Assembly (NCBI GenBank): GCA_035944555.1
Contig: DASZAY010000026.1
Location: 248,001-312,000, forward strand
DNA from: CADCWK01 sp035944555
GTDB lineage: Bacteria > Chloroflexota > Chloroflexia > Thermomicrobiales > UBA6265
DNA length: 64,000 nucleotides
Direction of reading: 5' to 3'
Every line of letters starts with the position of its first letter. The first letter of the stretch is position 1. Made by a program: the position numbers and the translations under genes. Of this stretch, positions 23,853 to 32,544 are shown one piece after another. Below the pieces are notes generated by a model. The model was given only the letters and a program-made list of their open reading frames with translations, did no database searches and was not told the origin of the DNA.

Positions 23853-24839
23853 TCAGAGGACGGGTACCAGGCGCTCGCCATGGGACCGCTGACTCGACCG
23901 AATCGAGTTCATCCAGCCATCGACGACGTCCCAGGTGGCGACGGCCGCGATACCGACCGCGATGGCCATCCCGAGCGGGGAGCCGGACTCCGCGCCCTCG
24001 GGCCAGTCCAGTCCCAGCAGGAACCTAGGGTTGACCAGGTCGCCCTGCCAGGCAAGCACCGCGAACGGGACCGCGAAGGCGACATTGAGGACGGTGTTTA
24101 CCATCGCCAGCGGGGCCGTCCATCGGCCGACGCGGTACTTCGCAACCTCGAACACGGCTTCGGCGAGCAGCAGCACGAGCAGCACCGGCAACCAGAACGA
24201 CCAAAGGTCCGGGTTCAGGACGGGAACCCGCTCGTCGCCGGTTCCAGGGACGAATGGCGCCACCTCCTGCCAGACGATCGCGATAGCGAACAGGGCGAGC
24301 ATCACCAGCGACGGGATGGTCTGGCCGACGGCCATCTGGCGCTGGTCGACGTTCGGCAGCGTATCCAGCGACCACGGCATCAGCGGCCGGCCCTGGGTAG
24401 CGTTGGATCGCTCGAGGATAACGAAGACGAGTGTCGTCCAGAACACGACCTGGATACCGCCGAAGATCCCGGCCGTGATCCCGTCCCCGAAGACCCCACC
24501 GAACCCGTCGTTTTCCCCGATCGACAGGACGACGGCGATGGCGACAAGAATCGGGACGATTACGGCGAGCAGCGTCACCAGCAAGCGCTGGTATTCGAGG
24601 AAGTACTCGGGACCGATCAGGTACTGCGGGCGTTCGGAATAGGTGGCGGCCAACCGGGCCGGGTCACCCATCGCCGTCAGGACGGCGCGCTCGGCGGCCA
24701 CCGGGCTCTCACCGGATTCGATTCGGGCATCGATCTCGTCAGCGATGGACGCGCGCAGTTCCAGTTCGACGTCCAGGCGCTGGCGCTCAGGGACACCACA
24801 GGCGGCAGCGGCGACATAGCGATCGGTCAACGTACTCAT
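23853..24839 (-). CDS. Membrane protein with HAAS/permease-prefix domain (PadR partner)
   Basis: A 328-residue protein whose N-terminal ~85 residues (YVAAAACGVPERQRLDVELE... ADEIDARIESGESPVAAERA, ...AMGDPARLAATYS) match the HAAS/permease-prefix signalling domain found beside PadR regulators. About seven hydrophobic segments follow (LLVTLLAVIVPILVAIAVVL and others). The start overlaps the PadR stop by four bases (ATGA), so the two are translationally coupled. It likely acts as a membrane sensor whose partner controls its own expression. No enzyme motif is seen. Confidence 0.8.
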   Translation of the reverse strand: MSTLTDRYVAAAACGVPERQRLDVELELRASIADEIDARIESGESPVAAERAVLTAMGDPARLAATYSERPQYLIGPEYFLEYQRLLVTLLAVIVPILVAIAVVLSIGENDGFGGVFGDGITAGIFGGIQVVFWTTLVFVILERSNATQGRPLMPWSLDTLPNVDQRQMAVGQTIPSLVMLALFAIAIVWQEVAPFVPGTGDERVPVLNPDLWSFWLPVLLVLLLAEAVFEVAKYRVGRWTAPLAMVNTVLNVAFAVPFAVLAWQGDLVNPRFLLGLDWPEGAESGSPLGMAIAVGIAAVATWDVVDGWMNSIRSSQRSHGERLVPVL

Positions 24840-25183
24840 GGCTTCTTCTCCTCTGCCATCCCGGAGGTCATCCCCGCAATGGCTCTGTCCAATCGTTCCC
24901 AGTCCGCCGTCAGCGTTCGCGCGAGCTCTCGCCCTGCCTCGCTGACCCGGTAGAACTTGCGCGGCCTCGTCTCTTCGGTATTCCACTCACTAGCCAGGTA
25001 TCCCTGGCGCTCCAGCCGGCGAAGCAGCGGATACAGCGTGTTGGCGTCGACCTCGAACCCTGCTCGACTCAGGGTGTCGAGCAAGCCATAGCCATAGCCC
25101 GGTTGCTCGAGGACGAGCAGACAGGCAAGGACAACCGTCCCCCGTCGAAGTTCCTGCAGGTGTGCGGCGGTTACGTCATCCAT
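24836..25183 (-). CDS. PadR-family transcriptional regulator
   Basis: A 115-residue winged-helix regulator. The sequence TAAHLQELRRGTVVLACLLV, LEQPGYGYGLLDTLSRAGFE and NTLYPLLRRLERQGYLASEW is the PadR signature. ATG 25183 gives the family-length product; eight codons more are open upstream. A TTGACA box (minus strand, 25215-25220) lies 31 bases upstream of the ATG, but no good -10 was found. It is the first gene of a two-gene operon with the membrane partner. Confidence 0.9.
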   Translation of the reverse strand: MDDVTAAHLQELRRGTVVLACLLVLEQPGYGYGLLDTLSRAGFEVDANTLYPLLRRLERQGYLASEWNTEETRPRKFYRVSEAGRELARTLTADWERLDRAIAGMTSGMAEEKKP

Positions 25184-25276
25184 GCTCGACACGATACTGT
25201 GCCTCACACACTAATGTCAACAGGCTCGGCTTGTCGGTGCATCTTGCCCTGAATTACGGTTCGGTCTGGTTTCAAG

Positions 25277-25316
25277 CCAGAGACCCCGTCCGCATTTCGG
25301 CGGACGGGGTCTCTGG
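25277..25316. terminator. 16-17-bp hairpin after DUF2382 gene
   Basis: CCAGAGACCCCGTCCG and its exact complement flank a loop CATTTCGG. On the minus strand it lies 33 bases beyond the DUF2382 stop. The transcript continues into CTTGAAACC, a weak U-tract. Confidence 0.7.
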
Positions 25317-25348
25317 GGACGCGGCCTGGATTGGGACCGATGTGAGGA

Positions 25349-26272
25349 TCAGACCTGGTCGGGTCGCTCCGGGCTTCCCTCGCTCAAAGCGACCGGTCCA
25401 TCGTCATCGATCGTTGGCACGTCGGCATCGTCGACCGTCACGTCCTCCCGGCGGACCGTGCCGCGGACCGTCCGGATCGTTTCGATGGCCTCACGAGTGA
25501 TGATGATCTCCTCGATCACCCGGACCGTCCGCTCGAGGTCAACGTCCTCGCCGTAGAACGGCACCTCGAACGTTCCGCCGTCGATCGTGATGTCGGCACC
25601 CGAGGCGTCCTGACCGAACGTCCGACGCTGGACACGCACCCGCTCCTCGGTGACCGGGACCTGCAGCGTCCGGGTTTCCTCGGAGAGCGTGGTCTCGATG
25701 CGGACCTTGCCACGGACAACCGGCCGACGGCTGGCGACGAGGTCCTCCTGCAGGACCGGGATCCGGACGTTGCCGTCGCGGTCCGTCAGGTGTGCCATCC
25801 GGGTTTCAGCGTCCAGCTCGGCGAACCCTTCGTCGCCGGCGGCCTGCCCTTCTCCGCGCTCACTCGGACGCTGGTGCCAGATCTTCGCCGCCTGCTCGTC
25901 GGCCACCACCGCGAGGTAGATCGTCGTGTCGTCGTAGGAACCGACCGCCGAAACGGGGATGTAGTAATCGGCGACGAAGAACCGCCCCTTGCGGACGACG
26001 AGGTGCCCCTCGCTGACATCGTCCACGCGACCGACGAACGTCCCGTTGGCGTCGACCACCTCGGTACCCGGCTGAATCACCCACTCAGTAGGCATCCGTG
26101 GCGCGGGATCCTGGGTTTCCGCGGCGACCCCGCGTTCGCCTTCGAGCGGGACGAGACCACGCTCCTCGCCTTCATCGACCGGGACGTCCTGTCCGATACC
26201 GGACTCCGACTCGAAGGGCCGGGGCTGGCCGGATAGATCCTGTGTGGGGTCCTGGGGGTCCCGTGTCGTCAT
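25349..26272 (-). CDS. PRC-barrel plus DUF2382 (YsnF/AvaK-type) protein
   Basis: About 307 residues from ATG 26272 (AAAGGACC site). The N-terminal ~60 residues are acidic and disordered. A PRC-barrel domain follows (VIQPGTEVVDANGTFVGRVD, DYYIPVSAVGSYDD). Then a DUF2382 domain with IPVLQEDLVASRRPVVRGKV, TLQVPVTEERVRVQRRTFG and EVPFYGEDVDLERTVRVIEE. DUF2382 proteins are stress-associated (YsnF of Bacillus); the biochemical role is unknown. The charge is strongly acidic. Confidence 0.87.
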   Translation of the reverse strand: MTTRDPQDPTQDLSGQPRPFESESGIGQDVPVDEGEERGLVPLEGERGVAAETQDPAPRMPTEWVIQPGTEVVDANGTFVGRVDDVSEGHLVVRKGRFFVADYYIPVSAVGSYDDTTIYLAVVADEQAAKIWHQRPSERGEGQAAGDEGFAELDAETRMAHLTDRDGNVRIPVLQEDLVASRRPVVRGKVRIETTLSEETRTLQVPVTEERVRVQRRTFGQDASGADITIDGGTFEVPFYGEDVDLERTVRVIEEIIITREAIETIRTVRGTVRREDVTVDDADVPTIDDDGPVALSEGSPERPDQV

Positions 26273-26354
26273 GGGCTGGTCCTTTCTGGGCGGCGCGATA
26301 TCGCGCCGGCGGCTCTCGCTGAGTACTGGCGATGCAGGACCGGTGCCCGGGCGA

Positions 26355-27137
26355 TCAACCGTGATGATCATGGGTCCGGGTAACGGCGTCACCGACGACT
26401 GAAAGCCCGGTCGGAGCCGCTCCGGTTTCGCCCAGCCTGAGCAGCCCGATGCCGTGATGGACGGCGACCTCGACCCCGTCGAGTGTGAGGGGCGCGACCG
26501 ACCCAGTCATCACACCGCAACCACCCTGGGAACAGACGATCCGGCTCGCCTCCAAGGTGACGGAGCCAGCGCCGCGACCGATCATCACCCCGACCTCACC
26601 GGCGAGAACGCAGTCCACCAGCCGGAGCGACCCGGCTTGGACCATGACCGCCGCGCGACCATGGACTGTCCCGATGGTCATCCCGCGAATTGTGACGTCT
26701 CCACCGTCGATCAGCAGGGCCGGGCCGTCGGTTGCGACCAGCCAGCTCGCATCCCGTCCGGCACCTTCAATGACGACAGACGTGGACGCCAGCAGCGGTC
26801 CCGGCAACTGCCCGTCAGAGAGCCGGATCGTCGCCCCCGGTGAGGCGACTTCCAGCGCGGACTGCACTACCCCACCGGACAGGACATCCTCGCCACCGGA
26901 ATGGTCGTCATCAGCCCGCAGCAACCGGGCAATGATCACTGCGAGGTCATCATGATTGTCACTCCGGGAGACGTGCTTGACCTGCTCCGGCGGGGTCGGT
27001 GGCGGCGCGACCACGGACCCGGTGTGCGCGTCGTACCACGACCCCGTCTCCGCGACGGCCCGCTCTCCCAGCGCGGCGGAGGCGGTCATCCGTTCCTGAG
27101 CCGCTCCCTGTTTCCAGAGCGGCACCGGAGCCGCCAC
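26355..27137 (-). CDS. Right-handed beta-helix segment (downstream part of amber-interrupted gene)
   Basis: A 260-residue frame starting at GTG 27137. A flexible Ala/Ser/Pro lead is followed by repeats that look like beta-helix coils: GPALLIDGGDVTIRGMTI, AAVMVQAGSLRLVDCVLAGE, GSVTLEASRIVCSQGGCGVM, GLSVVGDAVTRTHDHHG at the end. The first two match the coils of the fused protein at 22603-23610. The frame is identical to that of the upstream gene (27150-27689), with only one TAG and four codons between. It is either a separate gene started at GTG without a clear ribosome site or the C-terminal half of an interrupted fusion. Confidence 0.55.
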   Translation of the reverse strand: MAAPVPLWKQGAAQERMTASAALGERAVAETGSWYDAHTGSVVAPPPTPPEQVKHVSRSDNHDDLAVIIARLLRADDDHSGGEDVLSGGVVQSALEVASPGATIRLSDGQLPGPLLASTSVVIEGAGRDASWLVATDGPALLIDGGDVTIRGMTIGTVHGRAAVMVQAGSLRLVDCVLAGEVGVMIGRGAGSVTLEASRIVCSQGGCGVMTGSVAPLTLDGVEVAVHHGIGLLRLGETGAAPTGLSVVGDAVTRTHDHHG

Positions 27138-27149
27138 GTCCCGCGCCGG

Positions 27150-27689
27150 CTAGGCCGGAGCCAGAGCCAGCCGGGGTTGGATCCACGGTGACGCGGGAGC
27201 CGGATCAAGTTGCGGCACTGTGGCTGGCGCCGCTCGCGCTGCCAGGCTTGTCCGCAGCTTCGTCGACCACTCCGTCCCGGTGAACCGGTGAATGGGCAGG
27301 CCAGCGAGGGCGGCGTCACGCCGGCTGCGGTAGTAAGCCTTACCGGAAACCTTCGTTGCCGACGGCGTGGAAGTGGGGACCGGAGAAGGATCGTCCGGCA
27401 TACGATCAGCCAGCCTTGATGCAGTGTAATCACGCTGGGGAGTCGAAGGCGGTGAGCGCGTTACGGCATCGGCGCGTGGCGTCGACTCCGTGATTGCAGC
27501 CCACGGGGTGGGCTTGATTGGCGTGCGGCGGACGATGCTCCCTTTGGTCGCCACGGTCGTCGATTTCTCGGGACAGATGTGCGGCTCGTCGTTGGCCAGA
27601 TCCCAGGCGACGAACTTGCCGTGCGGCATCTGCCGGAACTGGATCCGCCGCCCACACCACTTGCAGTCATTGATCCGTGACGCGCTCAC
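27150..27689 (-). CDS. Zn-ribbon protein coupled to UvrD-like helicase, ends at an in-frame TAG
   Basis: A 179-residue product. Residues 9-39 carry C-x2-C-x24-H-x-C (CKWCGRRIQFRQ... EPHIC), the same ribbon as the fused paralogue at 22603-23610 (CGRRI in both). The rest is a Pro/Ser/Thr-rich linker with an internal YYRSRRDAALAGLPIHRFTG, then ...PRLALAPA and a TAG. It overlaps the helicase stop by four bases (ATGA), so the two are translationally coupled. Twelve bases after the TAG the same frame continues into the beta-helix region at 27137. The paralogue is one continuous protein, so the TAG may be a nonsense mutation. Confidence 0.7.
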   Translation of the reverse strand: MSASRINDCKWCGRRIQFRQMPHGKFVAWDLANDEPHICPEKSTTVATKGSIVRRTPIKPTPWAAITESTPRADAVTRSPPSTPQRDYTASRLADRMPDDPSPVPTSTPSATKVSGKAYYRSRRDAALAGLPIHRFTGTEWSTKLRTSLAARAAPATVPQLDPAPASPWIQPRLALAPA

Positions 27690-29902
27690 TTCGCTTCAGT
27701 CCCGGCCTCAGCGTCCGCTAGCAACCCGGACTCGTAGAGAAATCGGCTTGGGGCCACGACAGTGTTGACCGACCGCTCCAGGTAGCTGACCACGAGGTTG
27801 CTGCTCGCCCGCGTCATCCCGACATAGAACAGCCGCCGCTCCTGCTCGACCTCGCCGTCGCGGATGGCGTGGCGGATCGGGATGATCATCTCGTTGCAGG
27901 AGGCCATGATGACCGTGTGCCACTGGCGCCCCTTGGCCCCGAAGTACGTCAGCAGGTCGACGGCGTCGCGCTCGTCCCCACCGCTGTTCAGCGCCGCGGC
28001 ACGTGTCCGCGCCTTCACCATGAGATCGACGAAATCATCGATCGTCCCGGGATGGTTGGCGGCGACTTCAAAGATCTCGGCCAGCGGGTTGAGGTCGCCG
28101 CTCTCGGCCAGATCCTCGAGCGACGAGACCATGCCCTTCAAGCCGTCGAAGCGGGTGGAGATGTACTGGAACGTCTTGCCCAGGTCGTCGTTGTACGGCA
28201 GCCCCTGGATCGTCGCGCGGAAATTGCCCTGCGCCGCCTTTGGCAGGATGTCCGCGAACCGGGGCGACCGGATCGCGCCCAGGAAGTCGTCCCGGTTCTC
28301 GCCGAAGTAGGCAAACAGCCGGTCCTCGACCTTGCGGTCCACGTAGCGGAAGTAGCCCTTGATCACGCTGGTGCCGTCCTCTGGCCGGAACGGCGTGTGG
28401 CGCTCCAGCGCCAGCTTGATCCGGAGGATCCCGAGTAGCCACTCCAGCTCGTCCCCGACCAGGATGTCGTGCTCCGGCCTGATCCGATAGGGCATGTGGG
28501 CGAGGATCAGCTCGATCTGGATCGGAAGGCTCTGGGCGTTCATCCGGTAGAGGATGGCGAAGTCCCGGAAGGCGAGTGATGGATTCCCCGACCGGACCTT
28601 CCTGATGTATTCGACCATCCAGCGCGCCTCGATCCCGGCGCCCGGGGAGGCGTCGACCCGGATCGGCGCCGGGTCTGTGCGGTGGGCGATGGGACTCTTG
28701 GGGATACGCTCCACATTGTGCCGGATCAGACGATCGGCGTGCTGGACGATGTTGGGTGGGCAGCGGTAGTTGGTCCGAAGCTCGACTGGTTCGAGCGGGC
28801 GCTCGATGTACTTGTCGAGCCACATGATGTACTCGGGCGAGCAGCCGCGGAACCCGTAGATCGCCTGGTCGTCATCGCCGGTCACGACCAGCCGAGCATC
28901 GGCGGCGATGAGCTTGATCAGCTCGAAGTCCAGTTTGTTGATGTCCTGGAACTCATCGACGATCACCTCGACGAACCGGCGCTGGATCAGCCGCAGCGTA
29001 CCGGCATGCTCCCGAAGGCATTGGAAGGCGCGGAGCTTCTGGTCATCGAAGTCCATCAGATTGGCGTCGGCCAGCAGCAACTCGTGCGCCTGGAACAGCC
29101 AGACAATGGCCGTCAACGTCTCGTTGACCGCGTCCTCATCGTCGGGGTCGGAGAACAGGACCAGCGCCTTCTTCCAGCCCAGCAGGAAGTCAGCGACCGC
29201 ATCACCGCAATCCGGGTCGCGCGGGTCGATCGCCTGGTTCTTGAGCAGGCCGTAGAGTTCGGCGAAGAACTGCTCCTTGATGTACCCCGGAAAGCGCTCG
29301 GCCAGCTCCGGTGCGATTTCGCGCAGCTTGTCGCGGGCGTTGCGGATCATCCACCAGCGACGGCGACCGTCGACCAGCGCTTTGAACTCGGTCCCGAAGT
29401 GTTCCTTGAGGACGTTGTAACCGAATGAGTTCAGGGTGCGGATCAGCGGTGATCCAGGCAACGAGGCTGCACCGGCTTGTCCCATGAGCTCGGCCAGCTT
29501 CTCGTTGAGCGAAGACCGGGCCGACCGGTCGAACGTGAGGATGAGAAACCGCCCCGGGTCCTCACGGCGTTCCGCGGCCTGCGCCAGCACGCGGTGGAGC
29601 ATCGTGTGCGTCTTGCCGGAGCCTGCCGGCGCGACGACCCGGATCGTTTCCGCCCCGGCCCATGCGACCTGCTTCTGATCCGCGTCGAGGGTCTTTGAGA
29701 CGAGCGGAATCGCCGGTCCGAGATTCACCTTCGCCGCAACGGCGTTCTCCCTGAGCCGATCAAGCTGGTCTTTCCGCACCTTGATCTCCGCTGGTCGGAA
29801 CTGGTTCAGTGCATCGAGCTTTTCCAGCGTCTCGGCACCCGAACCGCGCCGGGTCATCTTCAACCCGGAACTTAGCCCGGCGAGCGGGTCATTGATACCC
29901 AT
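27686..29902 (-). CDS. UvrD/Rep-type superfamily I DNA helicase
   Basis: An ATP-driven 3'-5' helicase of 738 residues from ATG 29902. GAGG lies nine bases upstream; a TTG 23 codons earlier is also possible. SF1A motifs are present in order: Walker A APAGSGKTHT (~residues 91-100), GFxxxLxTFDRSAR, Walker B VDEFQDINKLDFELI, GDDDQAIYGFRGCSPEYI, ELRTNYRCPPNI, motif V TYFGAKGRQWHTVIMASCNE and motif VI QERRLFYVGMTRA. The ~90-residue N-terminal extension has no recognised fold. It is shorter than canonical UvrD in the 2B/C-terminal part. Its start is followed by no other repair gene; its stop is fused to the Zn-ribbon gene, suggesting they act together. Confidence 0.93.
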   Translation of the reverse strand: MGINDPLAGLSSGLKMTRRGSGAETLEKLDALNQFRPAEIKVRKDQLDRLRENAVAAKVNLGPAIPLVSKTLDADQKQVAWAGAETIRVVAPAGSGKTHTMLHRVLAQAAERREDPGRFLILTFDRSARSSLNEKLAELMGQAGAASLPGSPLIRTLNSFGYNVLKEHFGTEFKALVDGRRRWWMIRNARDKLREIAPELAERFPGYIKEQFFAELYGLLKNQAIDPRDPDCGDAVADFLLGWKKALVLFSDPDDEDAVNETLTAIVWLFQAHELLLADANLMDFDDQKLRAFQCLREHAGTLRLIQRRFVEVIVDEFQDINKLDFELIKLIAADARLVVTGDDDQAIYGFRGCSPEYIMWLDKYIERPLEPVELRTNYRCPPNIVQHADRLIRHNVERIPKSPIAHRTDPAPIRVDASPGAGIEARWMVEYIRKVRSGNPSLAFRDFAILYRMNAQSLPIQIELILAHMPYRIRPEHDILVGDELEWLLGILRIKLALERHTPFRPEDGTSVIKGYFRYVDRKVEDRLFAYFGENRDDFLGAIRSPRFADILPKAAQGNFRATIQGLPYNDDLGKTFQYISTRFDGLKGMVSSLEDLAESGDLNPLAEIFEVAANHPGTIDDFVDLMVKARTRAAALNSGGDERDAVDLLTYFGAKGRQWHTVIMASCNEMIIPIRHAIRDGEVEQERRLFYVGMTRASSNLVVSYLERSVNTVVAPSRFLYESGLLADAEAGTEAK

Positions 29903-30026
29903 ATGCAGCATCCTCAAGGGACCACGAATCACGACGTCGTTCTTCGCGCGGTGTTTCCCGAGTTCTACCAAATGCCGCGCTGCGATGCTGTTCCGGCCAC
30001 ATCAGCGTGGTCGGACAACGACGCAG

Positions 30027-30788
30027 CTAGAACAGGGTGGCGGTGAAGAAGTCGGCGTGGTGGGCGACGTAGTCGGTGGCGGGTCCCCAGTGATCGGCGT
30101 GACCCTCGGCGTGGAGCCGGGCCCACGGCTGGCGACCGGTCCGCGCGCCCTCGACCAGCAGGTCGTACATCCCGCGGGAATGCCCGACGATCTTCCCGAC
30201 CAGGTCGCGGCGGGAGGCGTCGTCCAACCCGTAGCCATCGACGATCGCCCGGAGCCGGGGAGCGTCGGCCGCCGGGTCACCGTCCGGGTTGAGCGGGACG
30301 AATCCCTTGCAGCTGTAGGCGAAGTCCCACAGCCGCGACCCGGGACCGGAGCCGTCCCAGTCGATGAACACCCAGCGGTCACGGTCCCAGTCGACGACCA
30401 GGTTCCACGGCGCCAGGTCGTGGTGGCAGATCAATTCTTCGCGGTCAGGTGGGATCGCGACGTCCCAGGCGGCGTCCTGGGGAGGGATGAACGACGCCGC
30501 GGCGTCGTGCAACCGCCGAAGGATCCCGCCAACGCGGGCCAGCTCCTCCAGCGTCAGCGGCGGCCCACCCATCACCATCTCACCGGGGACGAACTCGACG
30601 ACATGCCGGCCCCTGTCGTCCACGCCAAATGAGCGCGGCGCACCGTCGAACCCGGTCACCTGCAGATGCCGCAGGAACGCGTCGATGGCTGGGGTCGCCG
30701 CCGTCGCCGGCTTTCGGACCGTGTTCCCGACGCGGACCACGGCGTCCGAGACGTTGCCACCTGTCAGCCGCTCCTCGGCCTGATCCAC
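30027..30788 (-). CDS. Aminoglycoside phosphotransferase-family kinase
   Basis: A 253-residue APH/choline-kinase-like protein. GTG 30788 follows GGAGG at seven bases. Brenner-type catalytic loop ICHHDLAPWNLVVDWDRDRW (HxDxxxxN) and metal motif VFIDWDGSGPGSRLWDFAYS are intact. The N-lobe has VVRVGNTVRKPATAATP where the phosphate-binding lysine is expected. It phosphorylates an unknown hydroxyl. No resistance context is visible, so a housekeeping small-molecule kinase is as likely as a resistance enzyme. Confidence 0.88.
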   Translation of the reverse strand: MDQAEERLTGGNVSDAVVRVGNTVRKPATAATPAIDAFLRHLQVTGFDGAPRSFGVDDRGRHVVEFVPGEMVMGGPPLTLEELARVGGILRRLHDAAASFIPPQDAAWDVAIPPDREELICHHDLAPWNLVVDWDRDRWVFIDWDGSGPGSRLWDFAYSCKGFVPLNPDGDPAADAPRLRAIVDGYGLDDASRRDLVGKIVGHSRGMYDLLVEGARTGRQPWARLHAEGHADHWGPATDYVAHHADFFTATLF

Positions 30789-30866
30789 GCCCGCACCTCC
30801 GTACCAGTCATATTCGCGACGCCTCGGTGCCTGGATCCCGGCAGTCCAACCGGCCGGCGCGGGCGA

Positions 30867-32354
30867 TCAGCCATTCCCAGCGAGCAGGTCGCGGGCGATT
30901 CGCTCGGCCGCCTCGCGGTCATCCGGCGCCAGTTCGCCATCGATGACCAGCTCACGCAGATGGTCCTTGATCTCGGCGATCCAACGGCCCGGCGGACGGT
31001 CGAACAGCGCCATCAGGTCGTTGCCGTCCAGCGGACTCTGCAGCTTCGCCAGTTCCTGCTCGGCCTCCAGCCGGGCAATGTGGTCGCGGAGGGCACGGAT
31101 CCGGTCGGCAGCCAGGCGGCGGCGGTGCTCGCGGCCACTGGTCACGTCCGCCTCGGCCAGGTCCAGCAGATCGGCGAGGACGTCGCCCGCCTCCAGCGCG
31201 AGCCGGCGAACAGCGCTGTCGGTCCAGTCCGGCTCGTACCCCTCGGGGCGAGCGTGGAGTTCGACCAGTTGCCGGACGTGAGCGATGGTGTGGCGGTCGG
31301 CACCGAGGCGCCGGAGCAGCGCCTCCGCCAGCAACCCGCCCTCGCGCTCGTGCCCGTAGAAATGGACTTCTCCGGTGGTATCGACGGAGCGGCAGATCGG
31401 CTTGGCGGCGTCGTGGAGCAGCGCGGCCCAGCGGACGACCGGCCGGGTCGGTGCCTGGACGACGACCTGGCGGGTGTGGTGCCAGAGGTCCTTCTCCCGC
31501 GCCACGCCGCCACGCCCCCGGCCGAAACCGAACTCGTCGACGGTCGCCTCGGCCAGCGGGATCAGCTCCGGCAGCGCCGCGTGGATGAGCCCGGTCGTCC
31601 GCAGCGTTTCCAGCCCGTGATCCGCGTACTCGCCGATCAGCAAGCGCTGCGTCTCGGCCAGGACGCGCTCCCGGCTGATCCGGGCCAGCTCCGGCGCACC
31701 GGCGATCATCGCGTCCTCGGTCGACGGGTCGATGCGGAAGCCCAGCTGGGCGACGAATCGGGCTGCCCGAAGCAACCGGAGCGGATCCTCGGCGAACCGC
31801 TCCTCCGGATCGCCGACGGCACGAATGACCGCCAGTTCCAGATCGGCCAATCCGTCGAACGGGTCGATCAACTGGCCGGTCGCGGCGTGGGCGGCGATGG
31901 CGTTCACGGTGAAATCACGCCGGGCGAGATCATCTGTGAGCGTCCCACCCAGCTCGACGACCGGGTGACGCGTCCCGTCGACGTAGGCCTCACGCCGGTA
32001 GGTCGTGATCTCAACGCCCAGGGTCCGGGGAGCGGCGGCTTCCGTGAGGCCGTCGCTCGCGGTCTCGGTGAAGATCAGCCCGACGGTGCCGAACCGCTCG
32101 CCAACAAGGTAGACCGACGAGGCGCCGGCCTCCCGCCCCAGCGCCTGGGTCTGCTCAGGCAGCGTCGAGGTCGCGAAGTCCAGGTCGAAGGCGTGCCCCG
32201 CGGCGACCCGGCCCAGCAGCGCATCCCGGACGACCCCGCCGACGAGGAACAACTCCTCGCCCGCGTCCGCCCACGCCGCGGCCAGCCCGCGGACGCAACG
32301 CGCCGCGAACGGGTCGAGAACCTGGAGTGGATTCGGGATGACGTGGCGATCCAT
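30867..32354 (-). CDS. cca: CCA-adding enzyme / poly(A) polymerase family nucleotidyltransferase with HD domain
   Basis: A 495-residue class II tRNA nucleotidyltransferase-type protein. Head: LFLVGGVVRDALLG and FDLDFAT (the DxD catalytic pair), RRDFTVNAIAAHAATGQLID, and EDPLRLLRAARFVAQLGF (neck/body). The C-terminal half has an HD domain (ALLHDAAKPICRSVDTTGEV and FYGHEREGGLLAEALLRRLG). It would add or repair the CCA end of tRNA, or polyadenylate. ATG 32354 is the first that fits the family, with a weak ribosome site. Flanked by the APH kinase and the SRPBCC remnant. Confidence 0.9.
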   Translation of the reverse strand: MDRHVIPNPLQVLDPFAARCVRGLAAAWADAGEELFLVGGVVRDALLGRVAAGHAFDLDFATSTLPEQTQALGREAGASSVYLVGERFGTVGLIFTETASDGLTEAAAPRTLGVEITTYRREAYVDGTRHPVVELGGTLTDDLARRDFTVNAIAAHAATGQLIDPFDGLADLELAVIRAVGDPEERFAEDPLRLLRAARFVAQLGFRIDPSTEDAMIAGAPELARISRERVLAETQRLLIGEYADHGLETLRTTGLIHAALPELIPLAEATVDEFGFGRGRGGVAREKDLWHHTRQVVVQAPTRPVVRWAALLHDAAKPICRSVDTTGEVHFYGHEREGGLLAEALLRRLGADRHTIAHVRQLVELHARPEGYEPDWTDSAVRRLALEAGDVLADLLDLAEADVTSGREHRRRLAADRIRALRDHIARLEAEQELAKLQSPLDGNDLMALFDRPPGRWIAEIKDHLRELVIDGELAPDDREAAERIARDLLAGNG

Positions 32355-32544
32355 TGCTGGGGCGTGAACTCCGGGCGCACGGCATGGCCGGCGGGGCAGG
32401 TGTCTCCCGCTCCGGCCGGCCATGTCGCGAACTGTCCGGGAGAGTTTACCCGCTGCGCCGCCGTGGGCGTCTTCCGCAACGGGGCGTTCGGGCGGAGATG
32501 ACGGTCCGTGGGGCGTCCGGGCTGGACCCGCCTCGTGTCGCGGC

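Noticed and set aside
27150..27152. TAG as pyrrolysine or programmed read-through codon
   Set aside because: No pylT/pylS genes or read-through stem-loop seen; release factor 1, which reads UAG, is encoded in this window. A nonsense change or real gene end is simpler.
30666..32501. 611-codon plus-strand frame opposite cca
   Set aside because: Shadow of cca; no recognisable domain and no ribosome site.
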